Counted from the stretch's first letter, positions 1-5,792 are shown. The stretch: DNA of 11,046 nt from an uncultured Pirellulaceae bacterium (GCA_947259675.1 CAMYNE010000022.1:1-11046); one strand, 5' to 3'. Numbers and translations: made by a program. Notes: generated by a model from the letters alone, not told the origin.

Positions 1-1547
1 CGCCTTGGACAAAAGGCACGATTTGCAATATCCGATCCATGTCAAAGCCGGTGACAGGCGTGGCAGCGCAAATACTTATTGACCGCAATCAACTTGGACT
101 CGACGATGCGGTGAGCAAGTATTTACCTGGTTTCGACAACGACAAATCCCGATCCATTACGATCAGACAATTGCTAACGCATCGCTCCGGATTGCCGCTT
201 ACAATTCTGAAAGAAAAGATCGATGAGTATCCAAACCTCTTGGAACAGGCCGATGCCACCGGTGACAATGGTCCGGAATTTGCGCCAGACAGCAAATTCT
301 GGTATAGCGATGCTGGCTCTGATGTTTTGGGTGCAGTTGTAGAGAAGGTAAGCGGCCAGAAGCTTGATGAATTTGTTACTGCCGAAATTTTTCAGCCGTT
401 GGAAATGAGTGACACTTTTTACGGCATCGATCCGAGCGATCCAAGATTTGCCCGCATCGGAAGTTTGCACGTTGGTACCGCGAACGCATGGGCGCGCTTC
501 TGGAAACCGGAAGACAAGGCATTTTATCCGTTTGCATGGGGTTCGCAGACGATCTACTCGACGCCCGCAGACTATACCAGGTTTTTGACGATGCTGATGA
601 ACGGCGGCAAAACTGGCGAGCGACAAATTCTCTCGAAGGAAGCAATGGCGCGCATCATGAAACCCGTTTCGCCGATGAAAATGCTCGGCTCGGACCAGCG
701 ATATCCTACCGAGTTTCGCGGTATGGAGGCGTTGTATGGCCAGATGATGATCCTCTACCGCGAAAAAGACAACGACCAAGCGACCCCCGCGATTTTTGGG
801 CACAGCGGATCTGATGGAACGGCCGCATGGGTGTGGCCCGATCGCGAACTGCTGGTTCTCTATTTCACTCAGTCGCGGGGAGGAACATCGGTGATAAGAC
901 TGGAGGGCGAAATCGATCGACTGTTGATTCACCCAGGCGAGGCAGTCGTCGCGGAGGCGATCCCGGAAAAATATATGCCCTATCTTGGCACGTTTATTGC
1001 CAACTTTGCAGCATTCGATAACGAGGAATTCACAGTCATAGTAAAAAACGGCAAACTGACTCTGGATATCCCCAGTCAAATGGCGTTCGAATTATTCGAG
1101 CCAAACGACAAAGGCGAATGGGCGTTCGCCATCGCACCAAAACAGGTAACCGTATCGTTCGATCGCAATGATGCGGGTCAGGTGGACCTTTTGAGACTGC
1201 ACCAAGCCGGCCAAACATTCGAAGTGCCCCGCAAGGGAACGGCACGGGCCAGGGAGTTGGCGAAGAATCGTGTCGTCTCCGATGAACAAATGCAGGCTTT
1301 GGTCGGCACGTATTACGATGAAGAAGCCAAGGCAGATGTTGAAATCTTCGTGAAAGACAAGGTGCTTAGCGTCAAGGCTCCGCCTAATTTGGAATTGCAA
1401 CTGCGTCCGGCTTTGGAAGAAGGCCGCTGGTTTGTCAAACAGAGTCCGGCGATGTCATTGACTTTCGAACGCGATAAATCTGGCAGAGTCATTTCTATGA
1501 CTCGGCACGTCGGCGACCAGACTCGAGTGATGAAGCGCAAAAAATAA
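1..1547 (+). CDS. Serine hydrolase, class C beta-lactamase / penicillin-binding-like family (5' partial)
   Basis: The reading frame is open from the window edge (first full codon at position 3), so the true start is upstream. The ATG at 39 lies inside the catalytic motif: the codon before it (36-38) is Ser, giving S-M-S-K, the SxxK nucleophile/lysine motif, followed by PVTGVAAQILID. Counting from that ATG, LLTHRSGLP is at 45-53, the second motif is YSD at 89-91 (usually YxN), and HSG at 255-257 stands for the KTG/HxG motif. This part resembles AmpC/EstB-type hydrolases and D-aminopeptidases. After about residue 310 there are two small beta-rich repeats, each opening with a short YLGTF or LVGTYY segment (314-319, 421-426), like the C-terminal lipocalin-like/DUF3471-type domains of such enzymes. 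The substrate cannot be told; an esterase or peptidase is as likely as a beta-lactamase. A signal peptide would lie outside the window. It converges with msrB across a 45-bp gap. Confidence 0.9.
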   Translation, partial: PWTKGTICNIRSMSKPVTGVAAQILIDRNQLGLDDAVSKYLPGFDNDKSRSITIRQLLTHRSGLPLTILKEKIDEYPNLLEQADATGDNGPEFAPDSKFWYSDAGSDVLGAVVEKVSGQKLDEFVTAEIFQPLEMSDTFYGIDPSDPRFARIGSLHVGTANAWARFWKPEDKAFYPFAWGSQTIYSTPADYTRFLTMLMNGGKTGERQILSKEAMARIMKPVSPMKMLGSDQRYPTEFRGMEALYGQMMILYREKDNDQATPAIFGHSGSDGTAAWVWPDRELLVLYFTQSRGGTSVIRLEGEIDRLLIHPGEAVVAEAIPEKYMPYLGTFIANFAAFDNEEFTVIVKNGKLTLDIPSQMAFELFEPNDKGEWAFAIAPKQVTVSFDRNDAGQVDLLRLHQAGQTFEVPRKGTARARELAKNRVVSDEQMQALVGTYYDEEAKADVEIFVKDKVLSVKAPPNLELQLRPALEEGRWFVKQSPAMSLTFERDKSGRVISMTRHVGDQTRVMKRKK

Positions 1548-1592
1548 GTGTAATGAGCACGTCCAGATGCTTGGCTCAAAATTGGAAATGCT

Positions 1593-1985
1593 TTACTCGG
1601 GAACAATCTTGTCGGGAATTTCTTCGCCTTCTGGAACAAAGATCATTGAAATCGAGTTGACACAATGGCGGATGTTTTTGTCCGTCAATTGTTCGCCTTC
1701 GAAGACGTGACCCAGGTGGCCATCGCAGTTTGCGCACAAAATCTCAACGCGGAATCCATCCGCATCAGGTTCCCTCTTGACCGCCTCGGGAATCTCGTCG
1801 TCGAAACTTGGCCAACCGCATCCCGAATGAAACTTTTGGTCCGACTGATACAGCTGGGCATTACATTGTCGGCAGATGTAGGTGCCAGGTTGATCGAGAT
1901 CGGTGTATTCGCCGGTTCCCGGCATTTCCGTCCCTTTGCGCAGAATCACATCGGCTTCTTGTTCGTTAAGTTCGTTGTACTTCAT
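1593..1985 (-). CDS. msrB: Peptide-methionine (R)-S-oxide reductase MsrB
   Basis: Reduces the R-epimer of methionine sulfoxide in oxidised proteins, normally with thioredoxin as reductant. The 130-residue protein is a complete single-domain MsrB. The structural zinc site is visible as two CxxC pairs (C38/C41 in ICRQC, C84/C87 in CANC). HSGCGWPSF (53-61) carries C56, the position of the recycling cysteine in many MsrBs. DGHLGHVF (88-95) and RHCVNSISM (106-114) hold active-site histidines and the catalytic Cys C108. There is no fused MsrA domain and no signal peptide, so a cytoplasmic enzyme is expected. The gene lies downstream of rpsA on the same strand, but a strong terminator separates them, so independent transcription is likely. 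The Shine-Dalgarno signal before the ATG is weak. Confidence 0.96.
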   Translation of the reverse strand: MKYNELNEQEADVILRKGTEMPGTGEYTDLDQPGTYICRQCNAQLYQSDQKFHSGCGWPSFDDEIPEAVKREPDADGFRVEILCANCDGHLGHVFEGEQLTDKNIRHCVNSISMIFVPEGEEIPDKIVPE

Positions 1986-2017
1986 GTGTTAGATGCCTAG
2001 AGTTGGTTCTTTGTTGC

Positions 2018-2046
2018 GTTATACCGGCAACTATCAATCGACGCAA
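2018..2046 (-). promoter_or_regulatory. Possible sigma-70-type promoter of msrB
   Basis: Reading the minus strand, TTGCGT (2046-2041) and TATAAC (2023-2018) are separated by exactly 17 nt. The -10 box matches consensus at 5 of 6 positions and the -35 box at only 3 of 6. Transcription would start near 2011, giving a leader of about 25 nt before the msrB ATG. The placement just after the rpsA terminator supports a separate msrB promoter. This is a visual match only. Confidence 0.4.
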
Positions 2047-2102
2047 ATTAACACAATGACGATCGAGATTCGGACGGTGGTGATCTGGATTGTCCTTTGG
2101 TC

Positions 2103-2135
2103 AAAAAAAACACCGAACCCAAATTGAGTCCGGTG
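2103..2135 (-). terminator. Rho-independent terminator of rpsA
   Basis: On the minus strand, a 10-bp stem (CACCGGACTC with GGGTTCGGTG, two G-T wobbles) around an AATTT loop is followed directly by eight T. It begins 31 nt after the rpsA stop codon. It should end the rpsA transcript before msrB. Confidence 0.88.
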
Positions 2136-2166
2136 CTCGATATTGTTAATTCGCAAATACGACTAA

Positions 2167-4119
2167 CTAAGCATTATTTTCGTCTTCGCTTGCCGCGTCT
2201 TCGGTAGTTTCGGCCGCCGGTTCAGCCTCTACCTCTTCTGCGACAGCTTCTTCAACAGGCTCCGCCGCTGTTTCCACAACGACTTCTTCTTGGGCTTCCT
2301 CGGAGGCAGCGCTAAACAACGGTCCGCTTGCGCCAAGGCCGCCCTTGAGATCCGTGCGCGGTTTGCCGGCCGGTGTCGGGCTTGCCACTTCGCCCCCTCC
2401 ATGTTCTTTCGCTGCTGCAGCCTCTTCTTCGTCACTCCAGTCGACTCGTCGTTTGGAGAGACCAATTTTGCGATCTTCCGTGTCGACTCGAAGGATTTTC
2501 ACCTCGAGTTCGTCCCCGACTTTGACAAGATCTTCCGGGTTTTCAACTTTGTGATCCGCCAACTCGGAAATATGCAGCAGGCCTTCGAGACCGTCTTCCA
2601 GGCCAACAAACACGCCAAAGTTTGTGATCTTGGTGACGGCGCCTTTGATGATTTGACCCGGTTGGTAGCGGCCAGGGATATCGGAACTCCAAGGATCTTC
2701 GTTCATCTGCTTGAGACCTAGCGCGATTCGACGACGGTCGGTGTCAACCGCGAGAATTTTGCATTCGAGTTCCTGCCCTTTCTCGAGCATCTCATTCGGA
2801 TGGCTGATCTTTCGAGTCCAGGACATATCCGAAACGTGCAGCAGACCATCGATACCTTCTTCAAGTTCGATAAACGCACCGTAGTTGGTGAGGTTGCGAA
2901 CTCGGCCTTTGATGACTTCGCCGATCGGATATTTGGCTTCGACTTTGTCCCAAGGATTGTCCTGGGTCTGCTTCATGCCGAGCGACATCTGTTCGCCCGA
3001 TTTGTCGATACCCAACACGGCAACTGGAATTTCGTCGCCAATATTGACCAGTTCGCTGGGGTGATTCACACGTTTAACCCAGGACATTTCCGAAATGTGA
3101 ACCAAGCCTTCGATGCCCGGTTCGAGTTTTACAAACGCACCGTAGTTCATCACATTGACAACTTCGCCGGTGTGAACCGTGTTGATGGGGTACTTTTCTT
3201 CGACATTGTCCCATGGGTTCGGCAACATCTGTTTCATGCCGAGAGCGATCTTGATCTTCTCCCGGTCGATGTTGAGGACGACGACTTCGACTTCCTGATC
3301 CATCGAGACCATTTCCGAGGGGTGAGAAATCCGCGTGTGTGACATATCGGTGATGTGCAGCAAACCGTCGATTCCACCCAAGTCGACAAATGCACCAAAG
3401 TCCGCGATGTTCTTGACGACACCCTTGCGAATTTGTTTGACTTCCAATTCGGCCAATAGTTTTTGTTGTGCGTAAGTTCGTTCTTTCTCGATTAACGAAC
3501 GACGACTGACGACGATGTTGCGACGTTGTTCGTCGATTTTGAGAACTTCGCACTGGACCGCACGACCGATGTAGTCACCGATATCGCCCGGTCGTCGAAT
3601 GTCGACCTGGCTGGCCGGCAGGAATACTTGAACACCGATATCAACAAGCAGACCGCCTTTGATTTTTCGAGTGCAGGTACCCGTGACGATGTCGCCTTCC
3701 TTGACTTTCGAGATCACCTCTTTCCAGTGAATGATGTGATCCGCTTTACGTTTGCTGACCGCGATCAATCCAGCAGGATCGTCGGCCGATCCCATTTCGT
3801 CTTCAAGGTCTTCGATGAGAACCTTAATCACGTCGCCAACCTGAGGTGGGTCTTGTGTGTCTTCCCATTCGTTTCGCGGGATCGTTCCTTCACTCTTAAA
3901 TCCTACATCAACCACAACTGCTTCATCGTCAACGCGGACGATCTTGCCTTCGACGATTTCGTTGATCGTGTATTTCTGCTCCGCTCCAATTCCATCAGGA
4001 AAATAGATCTCGGCCAATTCAAGATCGTCGACGCCTTCTACCGTGGTGGAAAACAAGTCGCCCATTTGTTGGGAAATGTCGTCGTCTTCAAGCGTGTTGA
4101 TCAGGTTCTGATTTACCAT
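2167..4119 (-). CDS. rpsA: 30S ribosomal protein S1
   Basis: S1 binds mRNA on the small ribosomal subunit and helps initiation, especially on messages without a good Shine-Dalgarno sequence. Six S1 (OB-fold) repeats can be seen in the 650-residue product: roughly 50-124, 138-207, 226-297, 312-384, 399-471 and 486-558. Repeats 3-6 carry the conserved (F/Y)GAF(V/I)xL...GLLH(I/V)S core and are the most alike; repeats 1 and 2 are divergent, as in other long S1 proteins. After residue 560 comes a low-complexity tail rich in Glu and Ala that ends in NNA; it makes the protein longer than the 557-residue E. coli S1. I chose the ATG at 4119 because AGAGAA lies just upstream and the family-like N-terminus (VNQNL) begins there; a TTG at 4152 would add 11 unlikely residues with no ribosome binding site. 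It is transcribed away from the structured RNA unit at 4703-4958. Confidence 0.96.
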   Translation of the reverse strand: MVNQNLINTLEDDDISQQMGDLFSTTVEGVDDLELAEIYFPDGIGAEQKYTINEIVEGKIVRVDDEAVVVDVGFKSEGTIPRNEWEDTQDPPQVGDVIKVLIEDLEDEMGSADDPAGLIAVSKRKADHIIHWKEVISKVKEGDIVTGTCTRKIKGGLLVDIGVQVFLPASQVDIRRPGDIGDYIGRAVQCEVLKIDEQRRNIVVSRRSLIEKERTYAQQKLLAELEVKQIRKGVVKNIADFGAFVDLGGIDGLLHITDMSHTRISHPSEMVSMDQEVEVVVLNIDREKIKIALGMKQMLPNPWDNVEEKYPINTVHTGEVVNVMNYGAFVKLEPGIEGLVHISEMSWVKRVNHPSELVNIGDEIPVAVLGIDKSGEQMSLGMKQTQDNPWDKVEAKYPIGEVIKGRVRNLTNYGAFIELEEGIDGLLHVSDMSWTRKISHPNEMLEKGQELECKILAVDTDRRRIALGLKQMNEDPWSSDIPGRYQPGQIIKGAVTKITNFGVFVGLEDGLEGLLHISELADHKVENPEDLVKVGDELEVKILRVDTEDRKIGLSKRRVDWSDEEEAAAAKEHGGGEVASPTPAGKPRTDLKGGLGASGPLFSAASEEAQEEVVVETAAEPVEEAVAEEVEAEPAAETTEDAASEDENNA

Positions 4120-4402
4120 TAGTTCTCTTTTGGGACATGTCTGCTGAGACAACGAAATGCGACGCGACTTTTGGTTAAAGGGACGTCAATGACGATTCGA
4201 GCAGCGGCTCTGTCCAACGTTGCATGCGTTTTTGCATGGCAAAAGGTTGAAGTAACCGGCCAATCTGTCCCGTCCAAGAAGGTGACAAATCAACCACGAA
4301 CCCACAAAGTTATCAGATCGGTTGCAACTAATCAACGCATTAATCGAACTCTTCGCGGGTAAGTTTTTTCGTCGCGATGGCCGCTTTGAGTTGTCTTTTT
4401 TC

Positions 4403-4416
4403 GGGCACAAGTGCCC
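4403..4416. repeat. Short palindrome upstream of rpsA
   Basis: GGGCAC and GTGCCC flank AA, a 14-bp near-perfect palindrome. With so small a gap it suits a dimeric protein-binding site better than an RNA hairpin, although a 5-bp stem with a CAAG loop is possible. No T-run follows on either strand, so it is not a terminator. Confidence 0.45.
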
Positions 4417-4455
4417 AATTCACCGCAAAGGACCCATCACGAGGGAAGTGAAGTG

Positions 4456-4488
4456 ACCGGTTTGAAGTTGGTATTTTGCCAAACCGGT
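4456..4488. repeat. 9-bp inverted repeat (ACCGGTTTG / CAAACCGGT)
   Basis: ACCGGTTTG (4456-4464) and its exact complement CAAACCGGT (4480-4488) flank a 15-nt spacer. There is no adjacent T-run, so it is not a terminator. On the minus strand it could fold in a long rpsA leader; as DNA it could be an operator. Confidence 0.5.
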
Positions 4489-4618
4489 GAAATGCCGCTG
4501 TCGCCCGACAAGATCAAAAACAGCAACAATCGCACACAAAAACCGGGGAAACAACAAAATTTGAAGAGAAAATTCGCGAACCCGGTGATCGGGCTGCGCA
4601 TCATTTCAAGTGTCGGTA

Positions 4619-4637
4619 CGTAAAAACGGTTTTTACG
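4619..4637. repeat. 8-bp inverted repeat around CGG
   Basis: CGTAAAAA and TTTTTACG flank the triplet CGG, a perfect hairpin of 8 bp. It lies about 30 bp upstream of the putative promoter of the structured RNA unit, in a place suited to regulator binding. The A/T tracts inside the stem make it a poor terminator. Confidence 0.45.
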
Positions 4638-4666
4638 AGGCATCTGGCGATTATCCCAGATTCCGA

Positions 4667-4695
4667 TTGATTCGGAGGGGAATCGACGACACAAT
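4667..4695 (+). promoter_or_regulatory. Possible promoter of the structured RNA / mini-ORF unit
   Basis: TTGATT (4667-4672) and CACAAT (4690-4695) are spaced by 17 nt, each matching the sigma-70 consensus at 4 of 6 positions. A start near 4702-4703 would put the 4707-4727 hairpin at the very 5' end of the RNA. The match is modest and the position is the main support. Confidence 0.35.
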
Positions 4696-4740
4696 ACGAA
4701 TGTTGGGTCGTGCTTACGCGGCACGACAGTTGATACCTGA

Positions 4741-4770
4741 CCACGAATCATTCTCGGCTCCGATTCGTGG
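4741..4770 (+). other. Perfect 9-bp hairpin upstream of the mini-ORF
   Basis: CCACGAATC (4741-4749) and GATTCGTGG (4762-4770) are exact complements around a 12-nt loop. It ends 19 nt before the Shine-Dalgarno sequence of the mini-ORF. The core GATTCGT recurs in the terminator hairpin at 4931-4937. Confidence 0.6.
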
Positions 4771-4789
4771 GACGGATTGATCCTAAACG

Positions 4790-4799
4790 AAAGGAGGTG
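4790..4799 (+). promoter_or_regulatory. Full-length Shine-Dalgarno sequence
   Basis: AAAGGAGGTG is complementary over ten bases to the conserved bacterial anti-Shine-Dalgarno 3' end of 16S rRNA. It sits 5 nt before the GTG at 4805. No other gene in the window has a comparable site; most have weak or no Shine-Dalgarno sequences. Confidence 0.75.
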
Positions 4800-4804
4800 T
4801 CTTT

Positions 4805-4846
4805 GTGAAATATTTCTGTACTAGCCGACGAGGTGGCAAAGCCTAA
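4805..4846 (+). CDS. Thirteen-codon mini-ORF
   Basis: GTG-initiated frame ending in TAA that would encode MKYFCTSRRGGKA. The main evidence for translation is the ten-base Shine-Dalgarno sequence at ideal spacing and the terminator 76 nt after the stop codon. The peptide has a short hydrophobic start, one Cys and a basic, glycine-containing end; I do not recognise it. Its last five coding codons run through the 5' arm of the long stem (4825-4837) and into hairpin 4840-4855, so ribosomes on this ORF would open that structure. It could be a leader peptide, a functional small protein or a ribosome-capturing element. It is too short for usual gene finders. Conservation of the peptide rather than the RNA would decide its role. 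Confidence 0.5.
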   Translation: MKYFCTSRRGGKA

Positions 4847-4892
4847 AAACAGGCTGCCGGCGGGTTGCCTGTGGCAAGCCACCACTCGTCGG
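4825..4892 (+). other. Branched RNA stem overlapping the mini-ORF end
   Basis: CCGACGAG (4825-4832) pairs with CTCGTCGG (4885-4892), and the stem continues after a 2-nt CA bulge with GTGGC (4833-4837) on GCCAC (4878-4882): 13 base pairs in all. It encloses AGCCT/AGGCT (4840-4844 with 4851-4855) and a GC-rich segment (4856-4877) with further pairing options. The pairing was found by eye; no energy was computed. Confidence 0.55.
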
Positions 4893-4910
4893 GATCTAGA
4901 CATAGATCCC
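4891..4910 (+). other. Perfect 8-bp hairpin GGGATCTA-GACA-TAGATCCC
   Basis: Eight exact base pairs around a four-base loop, between the branched stem and the terminator. No T-run follows, so it does not end transcription itself. Confidence 0.6.
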
Positions 4911-4921
4911 TTACGAATAAG

Positions 4922-4958
4922 CCCGCTTCCGATTCGTCGGAAGCGGGTGTATTTTTTT
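4922..4958 (+). terminator. Strong rho-independent terminator of the structured RNA unit
   Basis: An 11-bp perfect stem, CCCGCTTCCGA (4922-4932) with TCGGAAGCGGG (4937-4947), is closed by a TTCG tetraloop and followed by TGTA and seven T. It is among the strongest terminators in the window and shows that the region upstream is transcribed on the + strand. Confidence 0.92.
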
Positions 4959-5295
4959 GATTGTGCTTGCATAAACTCAGTCGTGTGATCGCGGCAAGTT
5001 GCAGACACTGATTCTGCATGCTATCAATCCAGAAAAAATGGCTTTTCCTAGATCGCCCTTTTTTCATATAGCCCGATAAGTGCATGCAAATCTGAGCCGG
5101 TGTTAGAGTTTGTCGAATATTTGGTCTTTAGGGATTAACTTTTGAAGCCTGACTGGACGATCTCACATTTACTTCGAGTTTTTTCGAATTTGAAGATCAC
5201 CAGGCGGCAATCATTGCATTTGCAATTTTGCCGATTACAGCAGAACAGGACATTCCACGGCGATGTGGAACATATTTTTTCACGGAGGAACTATC
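4959..5295 (+). other. Leader region of the small lipoprotein gene, with one hairpin
   Basis: No coding frame with support. It should hold the lipoprotein promoter, but I found no good -35/-10 pair. A hairpin at 5205-5233 (CGGCAA/TTGCCG outer stem, ATTGC/GCAAT inner stem, small internal loop) lies about 60 nt before the start codon, with no T-run after it, so it is probably a 5' UTR structure. Confidence 0.45.
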
Positions 5296-5514
5296 ATGCG
5301 TCGGCTTGTTACCGCAGCGCTTTTGGCCATGGCCTTGAGCAGCAGCGTTGGATGCTTTTTGCCGATCTACGACGCGGATCCCGCTATACGTGCTCGCCAA
5401 TTGATTTACACATCTGAAGATCTGCGTGCGTTGCGAGACGAATGGCATCGTTTTTGGTTCCTCGACCAACCAGACCATATGAATCCGCTGCGAACACACG
5501 GCGGGCTTCTCTAA
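5296..5514 (+). CDS. Small putative lipoprotein (planctomycete-type, unknown function)
   Basis: A 72-residue protein with a clear ribosome binding site (CGGAGGAA, 5283-5290) placed well before the ATG, which decides this start over an earlier in-frame ATG at 5263. Residues 1-19 form a short signal peptide: MRR, a hydrophobic run LVTAALLAMAL, then SSSVGC with C20 as probable lipidated cysteine. The mature part (about 52 residues) has FLPIYDADP, a helix-like segment around YTSEDLRALRDEW and the aromatic run HRFWFLDQPDHM, ending in RTHGGLL. I recall similar short DEW..FWFLDQP..M.P.RTHGG proteins in planctomycete genomes, but this was not checked. Function is unknown; an envelope location is inferred from the signal. 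It is monocistronic: its own terminator follows and the terminator at 4922-4958 precedes it. Confidence 0.85.
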   Translation: MRRLVTAALLAMALSSSVGCFLPIYDADPAIRARQLIYTSEDLRALRDEWHRFWFLDQPDHMNPLRTHGGLL

Positions 5515-5536
5515 ACGAACATCCAAGGATGGTGAC

Positions 5537-5553
5537 GGCTCATCGGTTGAGCC
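5537..5553 (+). other. Hairpin in the 3' region of the small lipoprotein mRNA
   Basis: GGCTCA and TGAGCC pair perfectly around TCGGT, 22 nt after the lipoprotein stop codon and 10 nt before the terminator stem. No T-run follows. It may protect the 3' end or be incidental. Confidence 0.4.
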
Positions 5554-5563
5554 AGAATTAACT

Positions 5564-5594
5564 AAAACGCCAGGCAAGATGTCTGGTGTTTTTT
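5564..5594 (+). terminator. Rho-independent terminator of the small lipoprotein gene
   Basis: AAAACGCCAGG (5564-5574) pairs with TCTGGTGTTTT (5582-5592) around a seven-base loop, with a T-run through 5594. It starts 50 nt after the stop codon. Confidence 0.82.
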
Positions 5595-5641
5595 CGTTGT
5601 TTTTTGTTCAGTTTTGTAGACATATTCAAATGAGTAGATCT

Positions 5642-5665
5642 TGCGCCGCTAACTGCGCCGCTAAC
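5642..5665. repeat. Perfect 12-bp tandem duplication
   Basis: TGCGCCGCTAAC occurs twice in direct succession. Two exact copies suggest a recent slippage or duplication event in non-coding DNA. Confidence 0.8.
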
Positions 5666-5750
5666 GCGATCTTCTTCACGTCAATTCCTTGTTCTTCCCG
5701 ATTACTTTTAGTAGCCTCACATCTACGTCGAATCTCAAGGTCCTGCACGT

Positions 5751-5792
5751 GAATGAAGAATGAAGAGCAAGGAATGCAGAATGACGAATTGA
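5751..5792. repeat. Heptamer tandem repeat, six units
   Basis: Six consecutive seven-base units: GAATGAA, GAATGAA, GAGCAAG, GAATGCA, GAATGAC, GAATTGA. The first two are identical and the third is the most diverged. The strong seven-base period in a spacer marks a minisatellite-like element; the complementary strand would translate to NSSF/CSSF-type low-complexity residues often seen in false ORFs. Confidence 0.75.

Larger units (their letters stand above)
4120..4666. other. Gene-free region upstream of rpsA with inverted repeats
   Basis: No reading frame here looks like a protein: the short frames on both strands lack motifs and ribosome binding sites. The stretch must contain the rpsA promoter and leader on the minus strand, but I could not identify convincing -35/-10 boxes. 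It holds three clear inverted repeats, listed separately. Confidence 0.6.
4703..4958 (+). ncRNA. Structured RNA unit carrying a mini-ORF
   Basis: About 255 nt between a putative promoter and a strong terminator with dense perfect complementarity. In order: hairpin 4707-4727 (GTCGTGC/GCACGAC); hairpin 4741-4770 (CCACGAATC/GATTCGTGG); a Shine-Dalgarno sequence at 4790-4799; a mini-ORF 4805-4846; a long branched stem in which 4825-4832 pairs with 4885-4892 and 4833-4837 with 4878-4882, enclosing a small hairpin 4840-4855; hairpin 4891-4910 (GGGATCTA-GACA-TAGATCCC); and the terminator. Stem 4825-4892 and hairpin 4891-4910 share two bases, so they stack or compete at the edge. I do not recognise an Rfam family; T-box, SRP RNA, RNase P, tmRNA and tRNA signatures were looked for and not seen. 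It could be a regulatory leader, a small RNA that also encodes a peptide, or a simple peptide mRNA. The 5' end is inferred. Confidence 0.5.

Noticed and set aside
174..1079. Long minus-strand frame (301 codons) opposite the serine hydrolase
   Set aside because: It is antisense to a gene with clear motifs, has no recognisable domain and is rich in Arg, His and Cys, as expected for a shadow frame.
1548..1592. Possible terminator between the serine hydrolase and msrB (TGAGC/GCTCA)
   Set aside because: Only 5 bp with a 15-nt loop and no T-run on either side.
2290..4122. Several long + strand frames opposite rpsA (2290-2721, 2800-3342, 3526-4122)
   Set aside because: They mirror the repeated S1 domains and codon bias of rpsA. 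Repeated strings such as GHFRNVNQAFD and GHIRNVQQTID are antisense copies of the S1 repeats.
4120..4152. Longer rpsA start at TTG 4152
   Set aside because: It has no ribosome binding site and adds a non-family-like MSQQTCPKREL; the ATG at 4119 has AGAGAA upstream.
4741..4958. T-box leader, tRNA, tmRNA, SRP RNA or RNase P RNA
   Set aside because: No T-box sequence, no tRNA T-arm, no SRP GGAAG-type loop, no tmRNA tag frame and no RNase P core motif were seen.
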